A DNA stretch of 64,000 nucleotides from JANXQG01 sp964615095. GTDB taxonomy: Bacteria > Planctomycetota > Planctomycetia > Pirellulales > Thermoguttaceae. Under the pieces are notes generated by a model. The model was not told the origin of the DNA, did no database searches, and saw only the letters and a list, made by a program, of their open reading frames with translations. Of the stretch, positions 43,333 through 53,500 are shown piece by piece (the first letter of the stretch is position 1; the number at the start of each line of letters is the position of its first letter). The translations under genes and the position numbers were made by a program. The stretch spans positions 69,684 through 133,683 of the forward strand of contig CAZTPX010000007.1 in assembly GCA_964615095.1 (NCBI GenBank), in the 5' to 3' direction.

Positions 43333-44622
43333 TTACTTCTGCACGCTGAACTTGTGGACCGTGGTCTGCTTGTACGTCTCGCCCGGCTTGAGCACGGTCG
43401 TGGGAAAGTCCTTCTGGTTGGGCGAATCCGGGTAGTGCTGCGTCTCCAGACACAGTGCGAAATGCTTACCATAGGCCTTGCCGTCGGCCGTGATCGTGCC
43501 GTCCAGGAAGTTGCCGCCGTAGAACTGCACCGCCGGCTGCGTGGTATAGACCTCCATCACCCGCCCGCTCGTCGGCTCCGTGACCCGCGCGGCCAGACTC
43601 AGACCCTCGCCCTCGCGCTTCAATACGTAGCAGTGGTCGTAGCCCCCTTCCACCTGCGCCATGTCCCGGCCGATCGGCTTGGGCGTGGTGAAGTCGAAGG
43701 CCGTGCCCTGCACCGCATCCAGCCGCCCCAGCGGGATCAAGGTGCTATCGACCGGCAGGACGCGGTCGGCGTTGATCATCAGCTCGTGCTTGAGCATGTC
43801 CCCTTTTCCCGCCCCCGCCAGGTTCCAATAGGTATGGTTCGTGAGGTTCAAGACCGTGGCCTTGTCGGTCGTGGCCTCGTAGTCCATCTGCAACTCGTCC
43901 TTGTCGTTCAGGCTGTAGGTCACCTTGGTCTTGAGCGTGCCCGGATACCCCTCGTCGCCGTCGGGGCTGGTGTAGCTGAAAACCACCCCCGCCGTGTCGT
44001 CCCTTTCGAAGGTCACGGTCCTGAAAGGCTCGGCCTGCCAGACCACCTTGTCGAAGCCGATCAGCCCGCCGTGCAGGGCGTTGGGCCCGTTGTTGACGGC
44101 CAGCTTGTATTCCTTGCCGTCCAGGGTGAAGCGGCCCTTGGCAATGCGGTTGCCGTAGCGGCCCACCGTGGCCCCGAAGTAGGGCGTGGTGGGCTTGCCG
44201 TCTTTGCCTACTTCCCGATAGTCTGCCAGCGAGTCGCGGTGCAGCGTGATGTTCTCCACCTTGCCGTTGCGGTCCGGCGTCTCCACGGCGGTGATAATCG
44301 CCCCGTAGGTGATGATCTTCACCCGCAGCCCGCTCGGATTGCACAAGGTGTATTGGTCGATCTGGGTCCCGTCGGGCAGTTTGCCATACGCTTCTTTCGT
44401 AACACTCATCTTCTTCTCAGGTTTTGTTGGGTTGGATTTGGTTTGGGATTGATCGGAGCAACCGGCCACGATCAAGGCCACGGCGGCGAGCAAATGTATC
44501 CGGCACACTCCGTGTGCCGTTGCCCAACGGCACACCACCCGCAAGCGGGTACCCGGTGCCGGATACGTTGGCGCATACGTTGGCGCATACGTGGCTGAAT
44601 TGCGGGGAACGGACGACTTCAT
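43333..44622 (-). CDS. Aldose 1-epimerase, lipoprotein form with repeat insertion in its signal peptide
   Basis: A 429-residue galactose-mutarotase-fold enzyme interconverting alpha and beta sugar anomers. Catalytic features are 'GATVGRYGNRIAKGRF', 'NGPNALHGGLIGFDK', the general-acid His in 'LTNHTYWNLAG', and the catalytic Glu in 'FALCLETQHYPDSPN'. The ATG at 44622 overlaps the upstream TPR stop as ATGA, fixing the start. The resulting N-terminus is odd: a basic start, about 30 repeat-derived residues ('PTYAPTYPAPGTRLRVV'), then a hydrophobic core and lipobox 'LIVAGC' with Cys at residue 55 instead of about 25. The repeat element at 44495-44566 accounts for the extra segment. Confidence 0.9.
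   Translation of the reverse strand: MKSSVPRNSATYAPTYAPTYPAPGTRLRVVCRWATAHGVCRIHLLAAVALIVAGCSDQSQTKSNPTKPEKKMSVTKEAYGKLPDGTQIDQYTLCNPSGLRVKIITYGAIITAVETPDRNGKVENITLHRDSLADYREVGKDGKPTTPYFGATVGRYGNRIAKGRFTLDGKEYKLAVNNGPNALHGGLIGFDKVVWQAEPFRTVTFERDDTAGVVFSYTSPDGDEGYPGTLKTKVTYSLNDKDELQMDYEATTDKATVLNLTNHTYWNLAGAGKGDMLKHELMINADRVLPVDSTLIPLGRLDAVQGTAFDFTTPKPIGRDMAQVEGGYDHCYVLKREGEGLSLAARVTEPTSGRVMEVYTTQPAVQFYGGNFLDGTITADGKAYGKHFALCLETQHYPDSPNQKDFPTTVLKPGETYKQTTVHKFSVQK
44495..44566. repeat. Palindromic interspersed repeat, copy 3 (rearranged), inside the epimerase gene
   Basis: The left arm (44495-44519) is identical to the arm of copy 1 at 8621-8645. The right arm is split: CGGCACAC (44528-44535), then an inserted ACCCGCAAGCGGGT palindrome, then GGTGCCGGATAC. 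A 12-base direct repeat (ATACGTTGGCGC) follows. The whole element stays in frame within the aldose epimerase gene. Confidence 0.88.
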
Positions 44623-46262
44623 GGCGAATCTCCTTGCTTCTGCATTTTTTCGATGACTTCGATGCTCTTCAAGGCGTCGGCGTTCAGCGGGTCGAGGTCC
44701 AGCACCTTGCGGAAATCGGCCAGGGCCTCCGCCACCGCGCCCAGCTTGAAGTACACGTAGGCCCGATTGGAATAGGCGGCCGTAAACCGCGGACTCAACT
44801 CGATGGCCTGCGTGAAGTCGACCGCCGCCTGCTCCAGCGTCTGGGCCGCATCCGCAGCGGTCTGCTGCGACTCGCCGCGGCGGCGATAGCCCAAACCCCG
44901 ATTGTAATGCACCTCGGGGCAGCGCGGATAGAGGAGCACCGCCTGGTCGTACTGGGCGATGGCCTCCGCCAGTTTGCCTTCCTTGTGCAGAGCGATCCCC
45001 CGCGCGTAATGCTCGTCGGCCTCTTTCTTGTGCTTGGCCATGGCCGTTTCCAGCCGCTCGACATGCGCCGCCCCACCGGCCGCCTTGGCGTTGACGTCCC
45101 ACTTCTTGTATACCTCGGCCTCGTGCGGATCGAGCCTGATTACCTCACGGTAGTCGGCCACGGCCTCTTCGGTCTTCTCGCTGTCCAGATAAACGGCCGC
45201 CCGCTGAAAATGCGCCTCGGCGCTCTCACCCTCCAGTTTCAAGGCCGCGTCCAGGTCGGCCAGGGCCTTGGCCAACTCGTGGCGGCGGGCGTAAATGATG
45301 CCCCGCCGCAGCCGCGCCGGCCCGCTCTCCTTGCTCAACTGCACCGCCCGGTCGAGATCCTCGAAGGCCCGCGCGAAATCGTCCTGCAGGCCCCGCACAA
45401 AACCCCGCTCGCGATGCGCGTCCGCATAGTCGGCGTCGAGTTTGATTGCCTGATCGTAGTCCGCCAGGGCCTTCTCCGCCTCGCCCCGGCGGTGACGGCA
45501 GAAGCCTCGCGTGAACCACGTCGTGGGCTCCTCGGCCCCCAATTGCACCGCATGGTCCAGGTCCGCCAGGGCGCCGTCCAGGTCGTCGCTCATGGTCTTG
45601 GCGTAGCCGCGGTCGGTCCAGGTGTTGACGTCCTTGGGATCGAGCTTGATTGCCTGATCGTAGTCGGCGACGGCCATCTCCCACTCGGCCAGCCGGGCGT
45701 AGGCCGCCCCGCGGCTGTTGTAGGCCGCCTGGTCGCGGGGGTTGAGTTCGATGGCCCGGTTCAGGTCTTGCAGGCCCTCACGGGGCCGGCCCGACATGGC
45801 CCGGGCGTAGCCCCGGTCGCGGTAGGCGTCGGCATACTTGGGCGCTAGGCGAATGGCCTCGTCGTAGTCGGCGATGGCCTTCTCGTACTTGGCCTGGCGG
45901 AAATAGGCGAAACCCCGGTTGAAACGCGCGAAAGGCTCCTTGGGGTCCAGGCGGATGGCCGCGTCGAGGTCGGCAATGGCCTTTTCCCAGTCGCCCTTGT
46001 TGACATAGGCCAGTCCCCGGTGGATCAGGGCTGGGGTGTTGGCGGCGTCCAGCGCCAGGGCCTTGGTGAACGTGGCAATGGCCTCGTCGAGCTGCCCCTT
46101 TTCCAGCAGGGCCGAACCCTGCTTCACCAACTCGGCGGCCGACTCGGCAGCCGCCAGCCGCCCGGCCGCGGCGAGCAAGAACAATCCCGCCAGCGCTAGG
46201 CCCACGGCGGTCCGCAACCAGCAATCGCATCGCAAACAGGCAATCATCATCATCTCCTTCAA
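44619..46262 (-). CDS. Secreted TPR-repeat protein
   Basis: A 547-residue protein with a signal peptide ('ALAGLFLLAAAGRLAAAE'). About 13 tetratricopeptide repeats of 34 residues fill the rest; most carry the pattern 'G..Y...G....A..DYDQAI.LDP' (for example 'ADYDQAIKLDPKDVNTWTDR'). TPRs are protein-interaction scaffolds. No catalytic domain. The stop overlaps the epimerase start (ATGA), implying coupled translation, but a functional link between the two is unclear. Confidence 0.9.
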   Translation of the reverse strand: MKEMMMIACLRCDCWLRTAVGLALAGLFLLAAAGRLAAAESAAELVKQGSALLEKGQLDEAIATFTKALALDAANTPALIHRGLAYVNKGDWEKAIADLDAAIRLDPKEPFARFNRGFAYFRQAKYEKAIADYDEAIRLAPKYADAYRDRGYARAMSGRPREGLQDLNRAIELNPRDQAAYNSRGAAYARLAEWEMAVADYDQAIKLDPKDVNTWTDRGYAKTMSDDLDGALADLDHAVQLGAEEPTTWFTRGFCRHRRGEAEKALADYDQAIKLDADYADAHRERGFVRGLQDDFARAFEDLDRAVQLSKESGPARLRRGIIYARRHELAKALADLDAALKLEGESAEAHFQRAAVYLDSEKTEEAVADYREVIRLDPHEAEVYKKWDVNAKAAGGAAHVERLETAMAKHKKEADEHYARGIALHKEGKLAEAIAQYDQAVLLYPRCPEVHYNRGLGYRRRGESQQTAADAAQTLEQAAVDFTQAIELSPRFTAAYSNRAYVYFKLGAVAEALADFRKVLDLDPLNADALKSIEVIEKMQKQGDSP

Positions 46263-46320
46263 TCAACAATATAAACGTTGCTGGAGTGCTTCGCAATTGG
46301 CGGCAACCTGTAGGCAACTT

Positions 46321-46407
46321 GTAGGCCGTGAACAAGCGCAGCGCAGTTCCGGTGGTGAAGTACCCGGTACCCAGTATTCAGTGCCCAGTACTCAGTACCC
46401 AGTACTC
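46321..46407. repeat. Composite repeat: GCGCAGCGCAGTTCCGG unit plus AGTACT iterations
   Basis: Bases 46321-46352 match 61995-62025 with one small indel, and both are followed by AGTACT/CAGTACC-type iterations (46361-46407 here). The remaining gene-free DNA from 46263 to 46620 shows no reading frame of note. Confidence 0.8.
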
Positions 46408-46620
46408 CCACCAGTCCCGCCCGCCGCCAATTCCACCGCAGCGAGTAGTGCAGTGCGCCATTTTGGTCACAAAAAGTGGCCTCTGGCGATTTCTTGCCGT
46501 TTTCTCTTCTCCCACGGTGGGATTCGCAGCCCTTCGCAGGTGGCCCATCGCTGGGTAAAACCGCGGCGAAACGACCACTTGACACTCGTGCGATGTTCCT
46601 GCCACACCCGACGGATGTGG

Positions 46621-46700
46621 CCATTTTTGTGCCATTTTGTGCCATTCTAAGGCCATTTTGTGCCATTTTGTGCCATTTTGTGCCATTTTGTGCCATTCTG
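46621..46700. repeat. 11-base tandem repeat (TTTTGTGCCAT)
   Basis: Six to seven copies of a TTTTGTGCCAT unit with two variants. On the minus strand it is open ('MAQNGTKWHK' repeats), but codon content reflects only the repeat, so I do not call a gene. No spacers, hence not a CRISPR array. Confidence 0.85.
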
Positions 46701-46899
46701 TGCAATATATATACTTATGTATAGTTATTCACGCCGGTCCGGCCGGGCGTGTTGCAGCGACACTGTCAGGAAATTTCTTTGGAATGGGGCACGGGCACCA
46801 TGTCGGGCTCCTAATATATTTGGCCTCTTCCTTGCCTGCCGGCTCCCGCTTATGTCCTCCATACAAACAATACGCTCGGCAACTCCAAATCATTCTCCG

Positions 46900-47110
46900 G
46901 AAAGGTGGAAGAAAGGAAGATGGAAGAAAGAAAAATGGGGGGGTAGAAGGATGACGGAAACATGGGCTACATATGTATAGTTATGGCAGGTGACAGGCGT
47001 TCGTTGGCGGGTCTGTTTCCATTATCCCCCCTCATTTCATCCATATTTTTTTCTATCTTCATTTTTTCGCCCATCTTCCTTTCTCCCATTTTCCTTTCTT
47101 CCCATTTTTC
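46900..47110. repeat. Purine-rich / pyrimidine-rich inverted repeat region
   Basis: 46900-46943 is built of GAAAGGAAGATGGAAG-type units and 47070-47110 of their complements (CCCATTTTCCTTTCTTCC). They could pair into a long imperfect hairpin. The family also appears at 16357-16444. Confidence 0.75.
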
Positions 47111-47511
47111 TGTCCGATTCTCCCGCCCGCTCATCTTTTTAATCCTTTTCTTTTTCTGACTATGCTTTTCGCAATTTTCTCTTTCTTCCGTTTTTCCCCC
47201 CCGCATTTTCTGCCGGTATTGCCTCAAACCCCTAGTAAGGGCGACCGTTCTATCTCTTATTTCTCGAAATTTCCGTAAGCGCGGTGCAAAATGCTTGCAT
47301 TATTTTTACCTTTCGTGTAAGCTCAACATTTATAGGGCTGATCGGTCCCGGCAGCGGGATCTATCGCCTTTTGGGCGTTTGCGGGCCTTTTGGGCCTGCT
47401 GGGAGAGGGAAAAGCTCCGGGTTTAAGCTGATTTTCACGGCCGGATAACGGTCGAGCTTTGGGGTCCATTCACGGGTGTACTACATGTTTCTTGAGAGGT
47501 TGAGGTGCGTT
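47111..47511. other. Leader region of the giant surface-protein gene
   Basis: About 400 bases with no gene. The first part is CT-rich; the later part contains repeated GGGCCTTTTGGGC blocks around 47370-47400. The promoter of the giant gene is presumably here, but I see no convincing -35/-10 pair. Confidence 0.5.
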
Positions 47512-50500
47512 ATGAGTTGCGGTAATACGTGCTCGCTGGGTCGTCAGGGAAGTTTTTCATCGTTGGGGAACCGTATCATGCGGCAGATTCCGTGGGCATT
47601 GTTGTTGGTCCTCTTGGCCGCTATCTTGCTGGCCGCTCCAGGCACCGCACAGGCGCAAGTGTATTGGTGGGGCAACAGCAGCACCGGTCCCGACAACGGT
47701 AGCGGCGTCGACTCCTACGCCAACGGCATTTGGGATATCGGCCAAAGCCAGAACTGGAACGGTGGCAACAGCACATTCAGCAACGGCCAAACCGTGATCT
47801 TCGATGACAACACAGGAGCCTACTCCGGTGCCGGCGCTCCCAACTACTTTGTGGGATTGTGGCAGCTTGTTGGCCCCTCGTCCGTCGCCTTCAACAACAA
47901 CAACAGCGCATATACCCTGACCCAATCGCCAGACAGCCCCAATTACGGCACAGCCGGCGCTATCGGCATCAGCGGCGGGGCTTCGGTCACCGTGAATGGC
48001 ACGGGTGGCGTTAACATGAACTTGCCCAACTACTACACGGGTGGCACCGTCATCAACAACGGCGCTTGGCTGACCACCGGCGACGACAACGCCCTGGGCT
48101 CCGGCCCGTTGAACGTCGCCACCGGCGGCACGGCGAACCTGCAGGGCAACAGCGACTCCAGCCCCAACATCGGCGGTCTTACCGGCGGCGGGAACGTCGT
48201 CTTGGGCATCGCTGGTCAGACCCCCGGCAACCTCACTATCACCCCCGCTAGCAACTCCAGCTTCTCAGGCGTCATTTCCGAGGCCTATCCTCTTAGCAAT
48301 GTGACCATCACCGGCAACCACACGTTCACCCTCGCGGGCGCGAATACCTACACTGGTCTGACTAATGTCAACGGCGGCACCTTGCAGATCGGCAACGGCA
48401 GCAGCGGCGAGTCGAGCATGAGTTCCGGCGTGGCTCTCAGTAGCGCTACCTTGGTCTTCAACCATACCGACACGATGACTTTCCCCGCCGCCATCAGCGG
48501 CGCGGGCAACGTGGTCAAGAATAACAGCGGAACAACGGTCCTCACGGGCAACAATACGTATACCAACGGCACGACGGTCAACAGCGGCGTTTTGAGCATC
48601 GGCTCCGCCAATTCCTTGGCCCCCGGCAATGTGAAACTCGCCGGTGGCACGCTCCAGTTCTCCATGCCGGCCCAGGCTACCAGCGTCGATATCGGCAGTC
48701 CGGCCTTCAAAGGTTCGTCGGTCTACTCCAACGGTTCTTGGACGATCACTGGCGGCGGCGGCGACGTGTGGGGCGGAACCGACCAGGAACAGTTTAACTA
48801 CGTTCTCGCGTCGGCAACCGTTGGTGCCACCTGGGTGGTACACATGAGCTCCCTTGTTGATACCGGTGGCGATGGTTGGGCCAAGTCGGGCATCATGGTG
48901 CGGGCCAGCACGGCTTATCAGGCGCCTGCCGTCAATATCGATTCAACGTCCGGCAGCGGAGTGGCCTTCCAAGTCCCGTTCCCCAACGGCAATTACAACA
49001 GCAGCGGCGGAGGCAATCCTACCCCCGTGTGGTTGGAGTTGACCTATGACGGCAACGGCAACTTCAGCGGGTACTACAACACCAGCACGAGCACCACACC
49101 GCCCACGAGCGGCTGGCAGCAGCAAGGTGCCACGCAGAACATCCCGGGGCTGCAGACGGGCAGCACCTTCGACCTGGGCCTGTTCGCCTGTGCGCACAAC
49201 AACAACGGTACCGCCTATGCGACGGGTGTGTTCGACTACAACAGTTTTCTCTCGACGGCTTTGAACCTCTCGGCTAACAACATCACCTCCAGCAACACCT
49301 CGACGATCGATTTGGGTGCTCAGAACATTGTCCAATTCGGCACCTTGGCGTTGCAAGGCGGCGCGCTGACCGTTACCGGCAGCGGGCTCGGTGCCGGCTA
49401 CCAGGCAACTGCCGGGGCCACCACGGTCTCCAGCAACACCACGCTGAACCTGAACACGTACAACAGCACCGGCTACGGCCAATTATCGATCGGCCCCTTG
49501 GGCGGCGCGGGCAATCTCACGCTCGGCGGTGCGGGCCTCCTGGTCCTCACGGGGGCCGACGGCGGCTACAGCGGCAACACGAACATCACCGGCGGCACGC
49601 TGCAGGTCGGCGCGGGCGGAAACGTTGAGACCCTCGGCGCCAATGCCGGCCCGATCACGATCGGCGCCGCCGGCACCCTGGCCTTCGCCCGCAGCGATAC
49701 GGCCTTGGTGGTCCCGCAGACCATCAGCGGCTCGGGCAACCTAGCGGTTATCTCGGGCGCGGTCACCCTCTCCAGCGCCTCGCCCTCGGTTGGCGGCCTG
49801 CTGGGCAGCGGCGGCCTCATCCTGGGCAACGCCGCGGCCCCCAGCAACACCACCTTGACCCTCAACCCCACCGCCAACACCACCTTCGCCGGCTCGATTA
49901 GCGATGCGCTTACGCCCACGGCAATCGGCAGCCTGGTCAAGAACGGGGCGAACGCCTTGACGCTCACGGGCGTCAGCACTTACAGCGGCAACACCACGGT
50001 CAACGGGGGCCGCTTGACGGCCGGCGAAACCAGTATCGGTTCCGGTACGCTCTTCCTCAACAACGGCGCCACGTTCCAGCCCACGGGCGGCGGCGTGCCG
50101 GGCCTGTTTGTGAATGTCTATACGCCCGACGCGGGCACAACTAACTCCGCGAACTATGCCGCCGTGCAGGCCTTTTTGGCCGGCAAGACGCCCATCGCCA
50201 GCACGATCACCACCGCCAACGGAAATACCGAGTTGAGCTTCAACTCCAGCGGCAACAATGGATATATTTTTGGTAACGGTACCAACAGCGGCAACCTGGG
50301 GCTCACGGCCGCGCAGATGAACAACGGCAATAATTACACGGCCATTCTCAATGGCTATATCTATATGCAGGGGGGCACCCAATACACGTTCGCCACCCGC
50401 AGCGACGACGGCAGCATGCTCTTCGTCAACGGTGCCACGGTCGTAAACAACAACGCCTACCAGGGCATGACGACGCAAACCGGCACGATCACGGAGCCGA

Positions 50501-53500
50501 CGTCCGGTTATTACCCCATTGAGGTCGAGTACTATCAGGGCGGCGGCGGCGCCGGTCTTGTGGTCTACTCCGACGCGGGCAATACCGTCCTGCTCAACAG
50601 CCAAGTCTATACGGCGCCCCCGGTAGTTTTCAGCAACGGCATGCAGGTCAACGGCACGGTCACGATCGACACCAGCGCCTTGAGCGGCCCCAGCGTGTCG
50701 TTCCCGTCGCTCAATATCGGCGCTAACGGGTCGAGCGCGTTGAACGTGGTGAACGGGGCGGCCACGGTCAGCTTCGGCACCGCGACGATCGCCAATGGAC
50801 CGACCTTCAACGTGCAAAGCGGTAACGCCCTGAACCTGGGTGGGATCGGCGGTGACGCCAACGGCTTCAACCTAGCCGGTGCGGGCACGATGATCGTTTC
50901 CGGCCCCAGTAGTTTCAGCGGCAACATAAACGTCAACGGCGGCACCTTGCAGGTAGGCGCGGGCGCGGCCGCCGGCGATCTGGGGCAAGGCCCCGGCACG
51001 ATCTCGTTGGCCGCCAACACCGGTTTGGCGATCAATCGCAGCGATGCGGTCTTGGTGATCCCGCAAACCATCACGGGCAGCGGCAGCTTGATCGCTACCT
51101 CCGGCACCGCAAACCTCAGTGCCTCGCAGGTCACTTTCGGGGGCATCGCCGGCACGGGCGGCATCCTCTTGGGCAATACGACCACCCCCGCTGCCTCCAC
51201 CATGACCCTCAACCTGGGGTCCAACAGCACCTTCGGCGGCACGATTGCCGACGCGGCTGCGCCCACGGCGATCGGCAGCCTGGTCATCAACGGTGGCCAC
51301 CACTTGACGTTCACGGGCACCAATACCTACAGCGGCACGACCACGGTCAACGCCAGCACGCTGACTGCCCCAGCCATGAGTTCCAGCAGCATCGTTCTCA
51401 ACAGCAGCACGTTCCAGCCGGTCAGTAGCCAGAACGCAACCGCGCTCACTATCAGTACGAACGGTAATGGTGGCGGTGCGGTGCTTGGCCTGTCGGCCGC
51501 CAACGGCGGTTCGCTGACGATTTCTGGTCAGGGCCAAGACTTCTGGGGCAGCACCCAGAACGGCGAATTCCTCTATGCCCCGGTTTCCACCACACAGAAC
51601 TTCGACGTGGACGTCCACATCGCCAGCATGACCGGTTACAACGACGGCTGGTCCCGGGCCGGCATCATGGTCCGGCAGACTGTCAGCGGAGTGACGGCGG
51701 GAGTGACGACAACCACCGAACCCGAATTGCTCGGCGACATCAGCGGTACAAACGGACCGCACATTGAGACGGATGTCGGTGGCAACGGCAACAATGGCGG
51801 AGGCGGCAATGGTCCGTCGCTGAACAGCCTTGGCAGTACGGGAGTCTGGGTGAGATTGGTCTACACCGCCAGTACGAACAACTTCCAGGAGTACATCAGC
51901 GCCACCAGCGCTGCTGCGCAGCCCAGCTCCTGGACACTTGAAACAAACACTCCTACGATGTCGTTTACCGGATCGACCATGCTCCTAGGGATTGAAGAGA
52001 GTTCGCATAGCGGCGGAAACAACGCAGCCGCTTTGCAGACCGTGACCTACGACAACCTGGGTACGCTGCTTCCCTACCTTCTCACGACTGCCAGCTACAA
52101 TGGCCTGGTGGTCAACGGCAGTTCCACGATTGACGCCAGCCAGTTGCAAAACCCCAGTGCGCTCTTCACCTCGTTGAACATCGGTTCGACCGGCGCCAGC
52201 ACGCTGAACGTGATCAACGGCCCGGCCACGGTGACCTTGGGCCCCACGACGATCGCCAATGGGCCGGCGTTCAACCTGCAAAGCGGCATCGTCGCGAACC
52301 TGGGCGGGATCACCAATACCAACGATATGCTGGGCTTCACGCAGACGGGCGCGGGCACCCTGATCGTCTCCGGCCCCAGCAACTTCGCGCTGGGCGGCAC
52401 GGCGACCATCACCAGCGGCACGCTACAGGTGGGCGCCGGCGGTTCCGCCGGCGACCTGAACGGTCTCAGCCAGATTAGTAACTTCGGCACGGTGGCGTTG
52501 AACCGCAGCGATACCGCGTTGAACGTGGCGGCGGCCATCCAGGGCGGCAATCTGGCCAACATCGGCACAGGCAGAGTGCAGCTCTCCGGTGCCGTCAACG
52601 TCAACTCCATGAACCTGGCCACCAACAGCACGACGGCCCTCAGCGGTGCCACGCCGAGCACCAACGGCCTGGCCGGTAACGGCAACCTGGTGCTGGGGGG
52701 CGCTTCCAGCCCGACCACGCTGACGGTCAACACCGCCAGTCCCTCGACCTATGGCGGGTCGATTGCCGACGCGGCCACTGCGACTGGCGGCGTGGGCGGC
52801 CTGACCAAGACCGGCAACAGCACCCTGGTGCTGTCCGGTGCCAACACCTATAGCGGCGCGACGACCGTGGTCGCCGGCACGCTGCAAATGCTCTACACCC
52901 CGCGGCTCAGCGGCGCGGGCGTCGACATCGACGCCAGCACCCTGGCCTTGGGCAATGTCACAAGTTTGCCCGACGCCAGCGGAAACGGCTACGTCCTGAA
53001 TCAGGGGCCCGGTGCCACGATCGTCTCCGGCGGCGCCCTCTTCAACGGCCAGAACGTTGCGAACTTCAACGGCAGCCAGTACATCTACGCCAGCCAGAAC
53101 GACAGCGCCACGACGTACACCCTCATCGCCGTGGGCGCGATGGCCGGCACGCAGAACCAGCGGCTGGTGAGTACCGCCAATAACAATCTTATTTATGGTT
53201 GGTGGGGTGGTCATCAAGGTGTGTCCTACCTGAACGGCTGGGTTAGCCTTCCGAACGGTACCTTCCCCAACGCTGCCCCGTACAACGTCGACACGAACGT
53301 GCATATTTATGCCACGACGGTCGCCGGCAACAATGGCGCCGCGTCGTTCTACGACTTGGCTAACAGTACGACTCCCATGACAACCGGCACCGCTGGCGGC
53401 AACGTTTCCATCGACGAACTCGAGCTGGGCGGCTATAACGTCGCCAACGAGCTCTCCAAGGGCAGCGTGGGCGAGGTCCTCGTCTTCAATAGCGTCCTGA

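Noticed and set aside
42134..43435. Long plus-strand open frame (433 codons) opposite the HEAT/zinc-ribbon gene
   Set aside because: It is the antisense shadow of a GC-rich gene with clear domains; the product is Arg/Pro/Gln-rich with no recognisable family.
43354..44598. 414-codon plus-strand frame opposite the epimerase
   Set aside because: Antisense shadow; product has no motif.
46621..46700. Possible CRISPR array
   Set aside because: The repeats are directly tandem, 11 bases long, with no unique spacers and no cas genes nearby.
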